Source of the DNA: Sphingomonas bacterium
Lineage (GTDB): Bacteria > Pseudomonadota > Alphaproteobacteria > Sphingomonadales > Sphingomonadaceae
Length of the DNA: 64,000 nucleotides
Reading direction: 5' to 3'
Assembly: GCA_028289965.1 (NCBI GenBank)
Contig: JAQGKS010000052.1
Location: forward strand, 22,270 to 86,269
Position numbers and translations under genes: made by a program. Below the pieces are notes generated by a model that saw only the letters and a program-made list of their open reading frames with translations, was not told the DNA's origin and made no database searches. Below, piece by piece: positions 41,873 to 50,618 of the stretch (positions are counted from its first letter, which is position 1; each line of letters opens with the position of its first letter).

Positions 41873-42979
41873 CTACATCCAGGGATCGACGACGACGTGG
41901 ATCGCCCCTTCGACTTCTTTCCCGGCGGTCGCCTTGATCGCGGTATCGACCTGATCGAGGCCGAAGCGGTGGGTGACCATCTTCTCCAGCGGGAACTTGC
42001 GCGAGGTGATGATGCGAAGCGCGGTCTCGACCGCCCACCAGCTCCGCCCGCGGCCGGAGCGCACCGTCAGGAACTTGCGCTTGATCTCGCGCACCGGCAC
42101 GCCGCGGTCCATGCAATTGACCCACAGCCACGCGCCGTAATTGGCGAGTTCGAGATACTGGTCCATGTTCTTGCCGCCGGGATCGCCGGTGGTGTCGACC
42201 ACGACGTCCAGCCCGCGGCTGCCGAGCACGCGGCGCAGCCCGTCGATCAGCGGCTCCTTCTCGACATCAAGGACATGGTCGGCACCAAGCTCGGGCGCGA
42301 GCGCGAGGCGCGCCGCATCGCGGGTCATGCCGGCGAGGATGATCGTCTCGGCACCGGCATCCCGCGCGCCGAGCACCGCGCCGAGGCCCTGCTGGCCCGG
42401 GCCGATGATCAGCACGGTCTTGCCGGGCCCGGCATTGACGTCGCGCGTCACCCACTGGACGCCATTTCCGATCGGGATCGCCAGCGTGGCGAGCTCGGCC
42501 GGCAGGTCCTGGGGGATTTTGTGGAACACCGTATTCCAGGGAAGATGGATATATTCGGCAAAGCCGCCGACGAGGTGCGGCGCCGCGGTCGGATCGATCA
42601 GCCCGTAGCGGCGCGGATTGGCGCCGCCGAAAAAGTCCGCCTGCGGGCAGAACCGAAACTCGCCCTGAAGGCACCAGTTGCAGACCTTGCACGGCAGATA
42701 TTCCTGGATCACGACGCGCTCGCCGAGACCGACGTTCCACAGCTTGGCGGCCTCCTCACCCATAGCCGCGACGGTGCCGACGATCTGGTGCCCCATTGCC
42801 ACCGGCAGCCACTTGTCGCCGGCGCGATAGACTTCGGGCTCGGCCCCGCCGACGCCGCACGCTTCGATCCGGAGCATGCCTTCGTCGCGGCCGAGCACGG
42901 GCCACGGAAGGGTGCGAACGGTGGTCTCCTGCATCCCGGTCTTGATGGCGATGCGAACTTGCTGTGGATGGCCAGACAT
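41873..42979 (-). CDS. zinc-type MDR dehydrogenase, GHE motif altered to GHQ
   Basis: The 368-residue paralog of the 32411-33520 enzyme shares VGGxxPEVYR, EYLPCKVCNWCLQGEFRFC and the Rossmann VLIIGPGQQGLG. The structural-zinc cysteines are intact, but the catalytic-zinc motif reads AMGHQIVG instead of GHE, so the metal site may be altered. It is divergent by 35 bp from the quinone-reductase-like MDR gene, and no operator is seen there. Confidence 0.85.
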   Translation of the reverse strand: MSGHPQQVRIAIKTGMQETTVRTLPWPVLGRDEGMLRIEACGVGGAEPEVYRAGDKWLPVAMGHQIVGTVAAMGEEAAKLWNVGLGERVVIQEYLPCKVCNWCLQGEFRFCPQADFFGGANPRRYGLIDPTAAPHLVGGFAEYIHLPWNTVFHKIPQDLPAELATLAIPIGNGVQWVTRDVNAGPGKTVLIIGPGQQGLGAVLGARDAGAETIILAGMTRDAARLALAPELGADHVLDVEKEPLIDGLRRVLGSRGLDVVVDTTGDPGGKNMDQYLELANYGAWLWVNCMDRGVPVREIKRKFLTVRSGRGRSWWAVETALRIITSRKFPLEKMVTHRFGLDQVDTAIKATAGKEVEGAIHVVVDPWM

Positions 42980-43014
42980 TTTCATTCCCTGAACGTCAGA
43001 AGAGGATCGGCCCG

Positions 43015-44034
43015 ATGGACCGCATGAATGCAGTGGTGATGCATGGTTTCGGCGGGCCGGACGTGCTGCGCTACGAGCCGTTTGCGATGCCCGTGCCGGA
43101 GCCGGGCGAAGTGGTGATCGAAGTGCATGCGGTGTCGGTCAACCGCACGCTCGACCTGGTGGTGCGCGCCGGCGATTATGGCGCGCCGATCCGGCTGCCG
43201 CACATCCTTGGGGTTGACCCCTCGGGGGTGGTCAGCGCGATCGGCGAGGGCGTCACCCACCGCAAGGTCGGCGACCGCGTCGTCGCGCTGCCGTGGCGCG
43301 CAAAACCGGTCGGCCCGCTCGATGCGGTGGGTATGCAGCATCTCGGCGGCTATGCCGAATTCGTGAAGCTGCCGGCCGCGGCGACCGCGCTGGTCCCCGA
43401 CGGCCTCGATTTCGCCACCGCGACCGTCGTCACCCGCCACGCGCCCCAGGCCTATAATCTGCTGCGCGACCGCGCCGGCCTCACGTCGGGCGAAACGGTG
43501 CTGGTGATGGGCGCCTCGGGTGGGCTCGGCAGCGCCGGCGTCCAGATCGCCAAGCTGATCGGCGCCACCGTCATTGCCGCCGCCGGCGCGCCCGATCGGG
43601 TCCAGGCCGGGCTCGATCTCGGTGCCGATCACGGCGTCGACTATCGCGCGCAGGACCTTACCGCGCGGGTGCTCGAGCTGACCGGCGGCCGCGGTGTCGA
43701 CGTGGTGTTCGAGAATATCGCCGATCCGGTGCTGTTCCCGAAGGCGTTCCACGCGATCGCCCGCCACGGCCGGCTGGTCACCGCGGGCAGCCATGGCGGC
43801 GGCGAGGTGATGCTCGACGTCAAGCGCCTCTACCTCTACCAGATCGCGGTGATGGGCAGCCTCGGCTTCACCCCCGAGGATGTCGAGGCCAGCCTTGCCG
43901 CCGCCGCGAGAGGCGAGCTCAAGGTGCTGATCGACGCGATCCTGCCGCTGTCCCGCGCCGCCGAGGCGCATGCGCGCGTCGCCGCCCGCGATGGGGTCGG
44001 CAAGGTCCTGCTCTCTCCCCAACTCGACCGCTGA
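43015..44034 (+). CDS. zinc-independent MDR (quinone oxidoreductase-like)
   Basis: The 339-residue protein has VHAVSVNRTLDLVVRAG, GVDPSGVVSAIGEGV and a nucleotide-binding VLVMGASGGLGSAGVQIAKL, but no zinc-binding cysteines, as in NADPH:quinone/enoyl reductase-type MDR enzymes. It could reduce an activated double bond or a quinone. GAGG lies nine bases before the ATG at 43015. It converges with the MFS gene downstream. Confidence 0.86.
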   Translation: MDRMNAVVMHGFGGPDVLRYEPFAMPVPEPGEVVIEVHAVSVNRTLDLVVRAGDYGAPIRLPHILGVDPSGVVSAIGEGVTHRKVGDRVVALPWRAKPVGPLDAVGMQHLGGYAEFVKLPAAATALVPDGLDFATATVVTRHAPQAYNLLRDRAGLTSGETVLVMGASGGLGSAGVQIAKLIGATVIAAAGAPDRVQAGLDLGADHGVDYRAQDLTARVLELTGGRGVDVVFENIADPVLFPKAFHAIARHGRLVTAGSHGGGEVMLDVKRLYLYQIAVMGSLGFTPEDVEASLAAAARGELKVLIDAILPLSRAAEAHARVAARDGVGKVLLSPQLDR

Positions 44035-44039
44035 CGGCC

Positions 44040-45344
44040 TCACGCCGCCACCTCCGCCGCCTCGACGTCGCGCGTCCAGGTGCGCGCGGCGCGCAGCAGC
44101 AGCACCGCCGAGACGAGCGCCGACGATGACGCGATCACCATCGCCACGGCGATCGCCTCCTTGCCCCAGCCCGCGGCAAGGACGTCGCTCAGCGCCCCGA
44201 CCGACAAGGGTCCGAGGATGAAGCCCATCAGGCTCGCGACGAAGAAATAGACGGCCGAGGCCGTGGCGCGCAGCTCCGGTGGCGCGACATTGACGTAGAG
44301 CGAGTAGCTCAGCGCGACGATGATCGCGGTGGAGAAAGCGGTGAGCGCGAGCCCGGCCTGCCAGAGCGCAGGATCGCGCGCGACCAGAAACATCACATCG
44401 GACAGGAAGGGCAGCGCCGCGACCAGCACCGGCACGCGGATCTGCCAGCGTATGTCGCGCCTGACGAGCCCCCCGACCACGACCGCGGCGAACAAGGCGC
44501 CGGCGAGCCCCGCGGCACCGCGCAGCGTTCCGAAATAGAGGCCGATCGCCTGCGGATCGAGGCCGTGGACGCGGCTGAGGAAGGTCGGGGCCCAGGTCAG
44601 GTGCGCGCCCTGGTTGATCGCGTTGAACCCGCCGGCAAAGATCACCAGCCGGAACGACGGGATCGACAGCAGCCGCATCACCCCGGCGACGAAACCCCAG
44701 CCTTCCGCCGGCGCGGCCGAGGTCCGCAGCCGCGCCGGCTCGCGCACCGTGACGAAGAAGATCGCGGCCATCACCATGCCCGCGACGCCGGTCGCGTAGA
44801 AGGCGGCGCGCCAGCCATGTTCGGCCAGCAGCCAGCCCACGATCGGGAAACCGATGAACGGCCCGAGATAGGCCGACGCGGACAGCGCCGAGAAGGCCGC
44901 GGTGCGGTTGCGGAGCGCGAACCCGTCGCCGATCAGCGACGCCGTGGTCGGGTGCCCGGCCGCCTCGCCTGCCCCCAGCGCGAACCGCGCCGCGGCAAGC
45001 TGCCAGCCATTGTGCACCGCGCCGGTCAGCGCCGTCACCGCGCTCCACCCCGCCAGCGCGCCTGCAAGCAGGTTGCGGCGGTTATAGCGGTCCGCGACCC
45101 AGGCGATCGGGATCGCCGAGGCCGCATAGCAGAGCGCGAAGGGCAGCCCGGCGATCAGCCCGGTCACCGTGTCCGACAGGTTCAGCTCTGCCGTCATCTG
45201 CGGCAGGACCAGTGCGAGCATGCTCCGGTCGACATAGTTGAACGCGTTGATCAGGCACAGCAGCAGCAAGGTATAGAGCGCGCCAGCCCGCATGGCCGGA
45301 GCGTCGCCGGCAGCCGCGGGCGTGGCCGGCGTGGCCACGCTCAC
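44040..45344 (-). CDS. MFS transporter (spinster-like)
   Basis: This 434-residue protein has 12 helices, NAFNYVDRSMLALVLPQM in the first helix, AWVADRYNRRN (motif A) and FALGAGEAAGHPT, so it is a paralog of the transporter at 11257-12549. Its GTG start overlaps the MetE-like stop (GTGA). It is third in an operon NTF2-like, MetE-like, MFS. It probably imports an organic acid related to the MetE-like step. Confidence 0.88.
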   Translation of the reverse strand: MSVATPATPAAAGDAPAMRAGALYTLLLLCLINAFNYVDRSMLALVLPQMTAELNLSDTVTGLIAGLPFALCYAASAIPIAWVADRYNRRNLLAGALAGWSAVTALTGAVHNGWQLAAARFALGAGEAAGHPTTASLIGDGFALRNRTAAFSALSASAYLGPFIGFPIVGWLLAEHGWRAAFYATGVAGMVMAAIFFVTVREPARLRTSAAPAEGWGFVAGVMRLLSIPSFRLVIFAGGFNAINQGAHLTWAPTFLSRVHGLDPQAIGLYFGTLRGAAGLAGALFAAVVVGGLVRRDIRWQIRVPVLVAALPFLSDVMFLVARDPALWQAGLALTAFSTAIIVALSYSLYVNVAPPELRATASAVYFFVASLMGFILGPLSVGALSDVLAAGWGKEAIAVAMVIASSSALVSAVLLLRAARTWTRDVEAAEVAA

Positions 45345-46501
45345 CAGAGCTTTTCGGACGCCAGCTTCGCGCCTTCGACCATCGCTGCGATCTTGGCCCA
45401 GCCGATCTCATAATGGACGCGGCCGAGGCCCATGCCGCAATCGGTGCCTGCCTGGACATTCTCGCGGCCGACGCAATTGGCGTAGCGAACGAGCCGCTCG
45501 GCGACGAGTTCGGGATGCTCGACGACTTCGGTCTTGTGGCTGACCACGCCGGGGATTAGGATCTTGCCTTCGGGAAGCTTGATGTCCTCCCACACCCGCC
45601 ATTCATGCTCGTGCTGAACATTGCCGGCCTCCACGCTATAGGCCTGGATGTTGAGGCTCAGCATCAGGTCGACGATATGCTTGAGCGGCAGATCCTCCGA
45701 ATGCGGACCGACCCAGCTGCCCCAGCAGCAATGGTAGCGGATTCGGTCCGCCGCGATGTTGCGCAGCGCATGGTTGAGCGCATCGACCCGGATCTTGGCA
45801 TAGCGGCGATATTCGTCGATCGACGGCTTGGGGTAGAGCGTCGGCCAGCTGTCGGCGAGGCCCGGATCGTCGATCTGCACGATCAGCCCGGCCTTGACCA
45901 CCGCCTCATATTCGGGGCGCATCACTTCCGACAGCGCTTCGATGAAGTCTTCGTCGCTGTTGTAATATTCGTTGAAGATGAAGTGATCAAGCCAGCCGGG
46001 CGCGATCACCGGAAAGAAAGCCTCGACCTCACCCTTACCGGCAAGCGCGGCCTTGAACGTCGCGATCTCATCGTGGAGCACGTCGAGGCTGCGGCTTTCG
46101 AGCGGGCCGCTGCACACGATCCGCTGCGGACGCGCAACGGACGCGCGCTTTGAATCCGCGTCGCTATAGTAGCCCGGGAACGCATCGCGCTCGCGCGACT
46201 TGAACACGGTCGCGCCGACCTCCCCCTCCTTGAGGTCACGCAGCTCGATGCCCGACATCCGCTTGGAATAATAAGGGAAGTCGCGGCGGCGGCCGAGCTC
46301 GCCATCGCTGATCACGTCGATCCCGATTTCAAGCTGGTGATCGACGACATGCGCGATAGCCTCGTTCTTCATGCCGAGATAGCGCTGGTCCTCGGGCTGC
46401 TTGCCCTGCCAGACGTCCTGGTCGAGCGTCTCGAACTCGCGCAGCGAAGAGGAAAGCCGGCCGGCATGGGTGCACAAGATTCGATCGGTGCTGTGGCGCA
46501 T
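45341..46501 (-). CDS. MetE C-terminal-domain-like protein
   Basis: The 386-residue paralog of 20011-21207 has zinc ligands YHCCWGSW, the SVEAGN Glu and GTDCGMGLG, and likewise lacks the N-terminal half of methionine synthase. Two adjacent cysteines (CC) replace the LC of the first paralog. AGGAG precedes the ATG. It is placed between an exported NTF2-like protein and an MFS transporter in one operon. It is probably an alkyl or methyl transferase to an unknown thiol. Confidence 0.82.
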   Translation of the reverse strand: MRHSTDRILCTHAGRLSSSLREFETLDQDVWQGKQPEDQRYLGMKNEAIAHVVDHQLEIGIDVISDGELGRRRDFPYYSKRMSGIELRDLKEGEVGATVFKSRERDAFPGYYSDADSKRASVARPQRIVCSGPLESRSLDVLHDEIATFKAALAGKGEVEAFFPVIAPGWLDHFIFNEYYNSDEDFIEALSEVMRPEYEAVVKAGLIVQIDDPGLADSWPTLYPKPSIDEYRRYAKIRVDALNHALRNIAADRIRYHCCWGSWVGPHSEDLPLKHIVDLMLSLNIQAYSVEAGNVQHEHEWRVWEDIKLPEGKILIPGVVSHKTEVVEHPELVAERLVRYANCVGRENVQAGTDCGMGLGRVHYEIGWAKIAAMVEGAKLASEKLW

Positions 46502-46534
46502 AGGATCGTCAGCTCCTGAAATGAGGATAAAGGA

Positions 46535-47086
46535 TTATTTCGCGACGTCGGCGATGCGCTCGACGCGGCGGTGCTTCAGCTTCCAGCCGTCGGCGGTGCG
46601 CACGAATTCGTCATGGTTGCGCGCGATCAGCGACGGCACGAGCGTCTTGTTGGCGCCCGGTGCGGTGTCGAAAAAATAGACGATCACCATCGATGTGCCA
46701 CGAGCGTGATCGCGGTCGACCACGTCGATCACCTGGTTCGCGACCTGGTGGAGCCGGCCGTGGGTCGGCGTCCAGTCGGCGGTGCGCGACTTCCAATAGC
46801 CCTGGATCGCGCTGCGGCCGACGAGATGGTTGGTGAGGATGTCCCACACGCCATCCTCGGTGAACACGCTCGGCAGGTTCTGCCAGTCCTTGCCGTCGAG
46901 ATAGCTACTGTAGCGTGCGGAGACGGTCTCGCATTCCTGGCGGATCGCGGCGACCTCCACCCGGCTGAGCGCGGATGCGGCGGCCGCGGGCTTCGGTGCC
47001 GCGAACGCCGGGGCGGCCGGGGCGGCCGGGGCGGCCATCAAGGCGGCCGCACTGGCTGCCACCATCGCAAGGCAGAGTCGCGTCAC
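46535..47086 (-). CDS. exported SnoaL/NTF2-like protein
   Basis: The 183-residue protein starts at GTG (47086) with GAGGGG eight bases upstream. It has a signal peptide (CLAMVAASAAALMAAPAA) and a single NTF2-like domain with YSSYLDGKDW, FTEDGVWD, HQVANQVIDVVD and a C-terminal GWKLKHRRVER, close to the SnoaL_4 group of dehydratase or isomerase-like proteins. Export is unusual for this fold. It is first in the operon, downstream of a weak box pair. Confidence 0.8.
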   Translation of the reverse strand: MTRLCLAMVAASAAALMAAPAAPAAPAFAAPKPAAAASALSRVEVAAIRQECETVSARYSSYLDGKDWQNLPSVFTEDGVWDILTNHLVGRSAIQGYWKSRTADWTPTHGRLHQVANQVIDVVDRDHARGTSMVIVYFFDTAPGANKTLVPSLIARNHDEFVRTADGWKLKHRRVERIADVAK

Positions 47087-47108
47087 CGTCGGTTCCCCTC
47101 GTCTCATT

Positions 47109-47132
47109 ATTGTATTTATTGTGGTATACCTA
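47109..47132. promoter_or_regulatory. possible GntR-type operator (weak, spacing off by one)
   Basis: The right-hand box TGGTATACCTA is recognisable. The left-hand TTGTATTTATT is degenerate and shifted by one base. It lies 22 bases upstream of the NTF2-like gene. Confidence 0.35.
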
Positions 47133-47243
47133 TCCACGTCGCCGCGCAACGGTGCTGCCGAGAATTGCCTCGCAGGAGCGCGACAGCAGCAGGCGGGATG
47201 CGCGCGAGAGCAGCCCCGACGGCGAGCCGCCCGGCGACGACCG

Positions 47244-47447
47244 TCAATCGATCGCGCCGTCTTCCGTCTCATGGGCGGTGAACACGTGCGGCAGTTGGCG
47301 CCGCGAGCGGTAGCGCGTCCACAGGATGGTCAGCAGCACGCCGGCAATGCCGAAGATCGTGCCCATCATCTCGAAATTGGTCATCTCAAGTGGATTGACG
47401 CTCGACATGTCGACCTTGCCGTCGAGCGCGAAAGCCCAGCTTACCAT
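47244..47447 (-). CDS. small single-pass membrane protein
   Basis: This is a 67-residue protein with one transmembrane segment (MMGTIFGIAGVLLTILW, about residues 27-43) and a charged C-terminus. GAGGAG lies nine bases before the ATG at 47447, 13 bases after the DoxX-like stop codon. No family is recognised. A short transmembrane protein also follows the DoxX-like gene at 54123-54215, so it may be a small subunit of a DoxX complex. Confidence 0.65.
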   Translation of the reverse strand: MVSWAFALDGKVDMSSVNPLEMTNFEMMGTIFGIAGVLLTILWTRYRSRRQLPHVFTAHETEDGAID

Positions 47448-47460
47448 TGCAATATGCTCC

Positions 47461-47910
47461 TCAGAACGACTTCCACACGCGCGAGACGTCACGCCAGGCA
47501 GGCTGCGGCGCGGACCGGAACTTCAACATCGGGTAGAAATAGTTGGCATAAGCGACGAGCAATATTCCGTGCATCACGAAGTTTCTCGTGGTCGAGACGA
47601 CGATGTGCGCATGCGGCGAGTAAAAGGCGTTGATCAGGAAGATGTTCAGCGTGACGGGCATCAGAATGATCAGGCCGAGCGGCACAAAGCGATTGAAAAC
47701 CAGTGTCGCGCCGCCGATGATCTCGCACACTTTGGCGAACTGGAACAGGCCGAGCTCCATCGACAGCAGGACATAGTCGTTGCCGGTGCTTTCGGCGATC
47801 CGCGGCTGCGGCCAGAACAGCAGGAAATAGTTGAGCCCGGACACAAGGTTGAATCCGCCCAGATAGAAGCGGATGAAGATGACGCCGTATTTCTCGATCG
47901 CACGCCACAT
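47461..47910 (-). CDS. DoxX-like integral membrane protein (short form)
   Basis: The 149-residue protein has four hydrophobic segments. FIRFYLGGFNLVSGLNYFLLF, split by a polar Asn, opens the domain, followed by FQFAKVCEIIGGATL and VPLGLIILMPVTLN. GGGGAGG lies six bases before the ATG at 47910. It corresponds to the short-form protein at 6189 and faces a long-form paralog across the spacer, repeating the pair seen at 6.2-7.3 kb. Confidence 0.75.
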   Translation of the reverse strand: MWRAIEKYGVIFIRFYLGGFNLVSGLNYFLLFWPQPRIAESTGNDYVLLSMELGLFQFAKVCEIIGGATLVFNRFVPLGLIILMPVTLNIFLINAFYSPHAHIVVSTTRNFVMHGILLVAYANYFYPMLKFRSAPQPAWRDVSRVWKSF

Positions 47911-47982
47911 GGGCGGCCTCCCCTCATCGCGCCGGGGCTCCGCCGCCCGGGTCTCCCGAATGGCTAGCGTCCGCCGTAGAGA

Positions 47983-48006
47983 TCGTCTACCTAAAATAAA
48001 TATCAT
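47983..48006. promoter_or_regulatory. double-box GntR-type operator (weak)
   Basis: The first box TCGTCTACCTA is fair; the second, ATAAATATCAT, is AT-rich and degenerate. It lies in the divergent spacer between the two DoxX-like genes. Confidence 0.35.
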
Positions 48007-48058
48007 AAGGGAAGGTCCGTCGGGCGCGGCTGCGGACCGATGCGCCGGAGGGGACTAT

Positions 48059-48706
48059 ATGAAGGCTTTCGCGCTCAATGATCGAAGCTTCGCGGTGGTC
48101 GCGGTGCGCTGGCTGCTCGGCATCCAGTCGCTCGCCTCGGGCATCAACTGGTGGTTGAAGATCCTGCCCTTCCCGAACATCGCGGAACCGATCACCGGCC
48201 CGGTCAAGCACGAGATCCTGCGGACGATGACCGAGTCCGGCTGGATGTTCGGCACCGCCAAGGCGCTGGAAATCCTGCTTGGGCTGGCGCTGATCTTCAA
48301 TCGCCACGCGGTGCTGATGCTCCTCGCCTCCTTCCCGATCATGCTGATGACGTTCCTGCTCGATCTGTTCCCGTTTCTCGGCAATCTCGCGCCGTTCGCA
48401 AGCGGTCAGCTGGCCGGCGCGGCGTTGTGGGCGAGCTTCCTCGACATGCTGTTCTTCGGTGCCGGCGTGTTCGTGATGCAGGCCTATCTGATGACCGAAT
48501 ATTTCGATCATTACCGGCCGCTGTTCGCGCCGCGCCCGCATGGCGAACCGGCGCGATGGGCCGATATCTTCGAGGCACCCGCGCTCCGCCTCGCGCTGCG
48601 CTGGCTCGCTTATACGATCGGCGGCGCCTCAACCTTGTGGGTGATCGGGATGGTCACCGGGCTGATCCCGTGGAGCAGCCTCGCTTTGCTCGCCCCGCCG
48701 CGCTGA
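48059..48706 (+). CDS. DoxX-like integral membrane protein (long form)
   Basis: The 215-residue paralog of 6642-7286 has VRWLLGIQSLASGINWWLKI, a TAKALEILLGLALIF segment, the YFDHYRPLF motif and an extra C-terminal helix (YTIGGASTLWVIG). GGAGGGG is six bases before the ATG at 48059. The function is unknown; it probably works with the short form encoded divergently. It converges with the cytochrome b561 gene. Confidence 0.75.
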   Translation: MKAFALNDRSFAVVAVRWLLGIQSLASGINWWLKILPFPNIAEPITGPVKHEILRTMTESGWMFGTAKALEILLGLALIFNRHAVLMLLASFPIMLMTFLLDLFPFLGNLAPFASGQLAGAALWASFLDMLFFGAGVFVMQAYLMTEYFDHYRPLFAPRPHGEPARWADIFEAPALRLALRWLAYTIGGASTLWVIGMVTGLIPWSSLALLAPPR

Positions 48707-48714
48707 GACGGGGG

Positions 48715-49260
48715 TCACCGAATGGCCGGCAGCATCCGCAGGATCAGCCGGTCCCGCACCACGAACTGGTGGTGCAAGGCGGCCGCGATATGCATGGCGA
48801 GCAGGGCGATCATGGCGTAGCCGCCCCACACATGGAGGGCGGCGGCCGCGTCGCCAACCGACTTACTCACCGGGAGCTTGGCGACGGCGATGCCGAACCA
48901 GTGCATCGGATAGGGACCGCCGGAGCTGAGCACATAGCCGAGCAGCGGCAGACCGAGCAGGAAGCCATAGAGCAACAGGTGCACGGCCCAGGCCGCCGCG
49001 CGCTGCATGCGGCCGGTGCTCTCGGGCAGCGGCGGCGCCCGGTGGCGCAGCCGCCACAGGATCCGAAGCAGCGTCAGCCCGAACACCGTCATCCCGAGCG
49101 ATTTATGCAGCCGGATGGACGAGGTTCCGAGCGCCTTCTCGAGCGGTTGATCGAACAGAGCGAGGGCGATCAGCGCGATCACCAACGTCGCGGTCAGCCA
49201 ATGCAGGCCGGCCGAAACGGGGTGATAGCGCTCCACCGGGCCGCTCGTGCAATCAGGCAC
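48715..49260 (-). CDS. cytochrome b561 family protein
   Basis: The 181-residue protein has four transmembrane segments with histidines placed as in bacterial cytochrome b561 (SAGLHWLTA, RLHKSLGM, LHVWGGYAMI, MHIAAALHHQ). It would pass electrons between quinone and a partner. Its GTG start overlaps the flavin-oxygenase-like gene by eight bases, so the two are made together; a membrane electron source for that flavoprotein is conceivable but unproven. Confidence 0.86.
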   Translation of the reverse strand: MPDCTSGPVERYHPVSAGLHWLTATLVIALIALALFDQPLEKALGTSSIRLHKSLGMTVFGLTLLRILWRLRHRAPPLPESTGRMQRAAAWAVHLLLYGFLLGLPLLGYVLSSGGPYPMHWFGIAVAKLPVSKSVGDAAAALHVWGGYAMIALLAMHIAAALHHQFVVRDRLILRMLPAIR

Positions 49261-50485
49261 GCTTCGGCATCGTCACGACACCCGGCTTCAGCCCGGCGAG
49301 CTCGCGTCCATAAGCGGTCATCGCGCGGTCCCAGGTGAAAGCGAAATGCTGCGCTGACGAGTTCACGTCCCGGAACATGCGCTGCATCGGGTGGCCGTCA
49401 TAGATCGCGCTGCCGCCGGCGACTTCGAAGATGCGGTTGGCGGCATGGCGCGCTTTCTGCACCGCCCACGCCCAGTTGCGCGGAATCTGCTGGCGCTGGA
49501 GCGCGGAAATCTCCGCCGGGTCGCGCGCCCGGTCGATCATCTCGGCATCGGAAATGACGAGCGCCAGTGCCGCATCGACTTCGGCGGCGCATTCGGCGAG
49601 CCGTGCCAGCGTCGCGGACTGCTCGGCCACCTCGAGCGGCTCGGCAGTCGCCAGCTTGGCGCCGAGTTCGTCCGCAAACGACTTGATCAGCCCGCGCGCC
49701 ATGCCGAGCGGGGCTCCGACGATCGAGAACGGCGCGAGCTGCGCGAACGGCATCCGGAAGATCGCCCCCTCGTGCATCTGCGCACCGGGCGTGGTGCCGG
49801 CGAGCATGTCGGCGAGCGAGCAGCTGCGATGGCCGGGTATGAAGGTGTCGGCGATCCGGATCGAGCGGCTTCCGGTCGCGCGCATGCCGAGCGTGTTCCA
49901 GTCGTCGATCACTTCGATTTCGGTCTTCGGAACGACGAAGAAGCGCGGTTCGACCCGGCCGTCGGGCAGTTTGACCGCATTGCCGATGATCACCCAGGTC
50001 GCAAAGTCGATCCCAGAACAGAAGCGGCCGGTCGCCCCGGTCAAGCGATAGCCTTCGCCTTCAGGCACCACGGTGCCGCCCATCCGGAACACGGTGGCGA
50101 TGAGCGTCGTCGGATCATCCATGATCTCGCGCTGGGCCTGCTCGGGGAACAGGTTGATCAGCCAGCTATGGCCGGCGAGCACGCCGAACACCCATGCCGC
50201 CGATCCCGACGTCGCGCCAATCTCCGCGGTCACCCGCACCAGATCGGCGAAGCCCAGCCCCGAGCCGCCGAGGTTGCGCGGCATCACCAGCCCGAACAGG
50301 CCGGACGCGCGCATCTTCTCGACCAGCGTGTCGCGGAGGCGCCGATCCGCCTCGGACGGCTGGTCGGCCGCGGCAACATCGCCGAGCAGCGCCCGCGCGC
50401 TGGCAAGCGCCGCTTCGCCCGACGGCAGCACCGGCCAGCTCGACAGGTTGAGGCCGTGATTCGTGTCCTGTGCGCTCAATGCCAT
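49253..50485 (-). CDS. acyl-CoA dehydrogenase-fold flavoprotein (monooxygenase-like)
   Basis: The 410-residue protein has the three-part acyl-CoA dehydrogenase fold. It begins with a helical domain containing LFGLVMPRNLGGSGLGFADLV, has a beta domain with GATGRFCSGIDFATW and DDWNTLGMRATGSRSI, and a C-terminal helical domain ending in AGGSAIYDGHPMQRMFRDVNSSAQH (written here by segments). The catalytic Glu of true dehydrogenases is not evident, and the VAGGSAIY...R.FRDV...QH pattern is that of flavin-dependent hydroxylases such as HsaA-type proteins. These need reduced flavin from a separate reductase, not seen nearby. It is divergent from the extradiol dioxygenase, suggesting ortho-hydroxylation before ring cleavage. 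Confidence 0.82.
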   Translation of the reverse strand: MALSAQDTNHGLNLSSWPVLPSGEAALASARALLGDVAAADQPSEADRRLRDTLVEKMRASGLFGLVMPRNLGGSGLGFADLVRVTAEIGATSGSAAWVFGVLAGHSWLINLFPEQAQREIMDDPTTLIATVFRMGGTVVPEGEGYRLTGATGRFCSGIDFATWVIIGNAVKLPDGRVEPRFFVVPKTEIEVIDDWNTLGMRATGSRSIRIADTFIPGHRSCSLADMLAGTTPGAQMHEGAIFRMPFAQLAPFSIVGAPLGMARGLIKSFADELGAKLATAEPLEVAEQSATLARLAECAAEVDAALALVISDAEMIDRARDPAEISALQRQQIPRNWAWAVQKARHAANRIFEVAGGSAIYDGHPMQRMFRDVNSSAQHFAFTWDRAMTAYGRELAGLKPGVVTMPKRA

Positions 50486-50547
50486 CTACCCGCGTCCTCC
50501 TCGTCGAACCCGCCACACACGCCGGCCACATTGACCGGGGCGCAGCA

Positions 50548-50571
50548 TTGTTATACGAAATGGTTAGCCTA
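50548..50571. promoter_or_regulatory. double-box GntR-type operator
   Basis: The boxes TTGTTATACGA and TGGTTAGCCTA are separated by AA, between the divergent flavoprotein and extradiol dioxygenase genes. Confidence 0.6.
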
Positions 50572-50618
50572 TCTTGCCCTCAGCTGCAAGCCGAGTGCGC
50601 CCGTTGCGGAGTGAAGTC

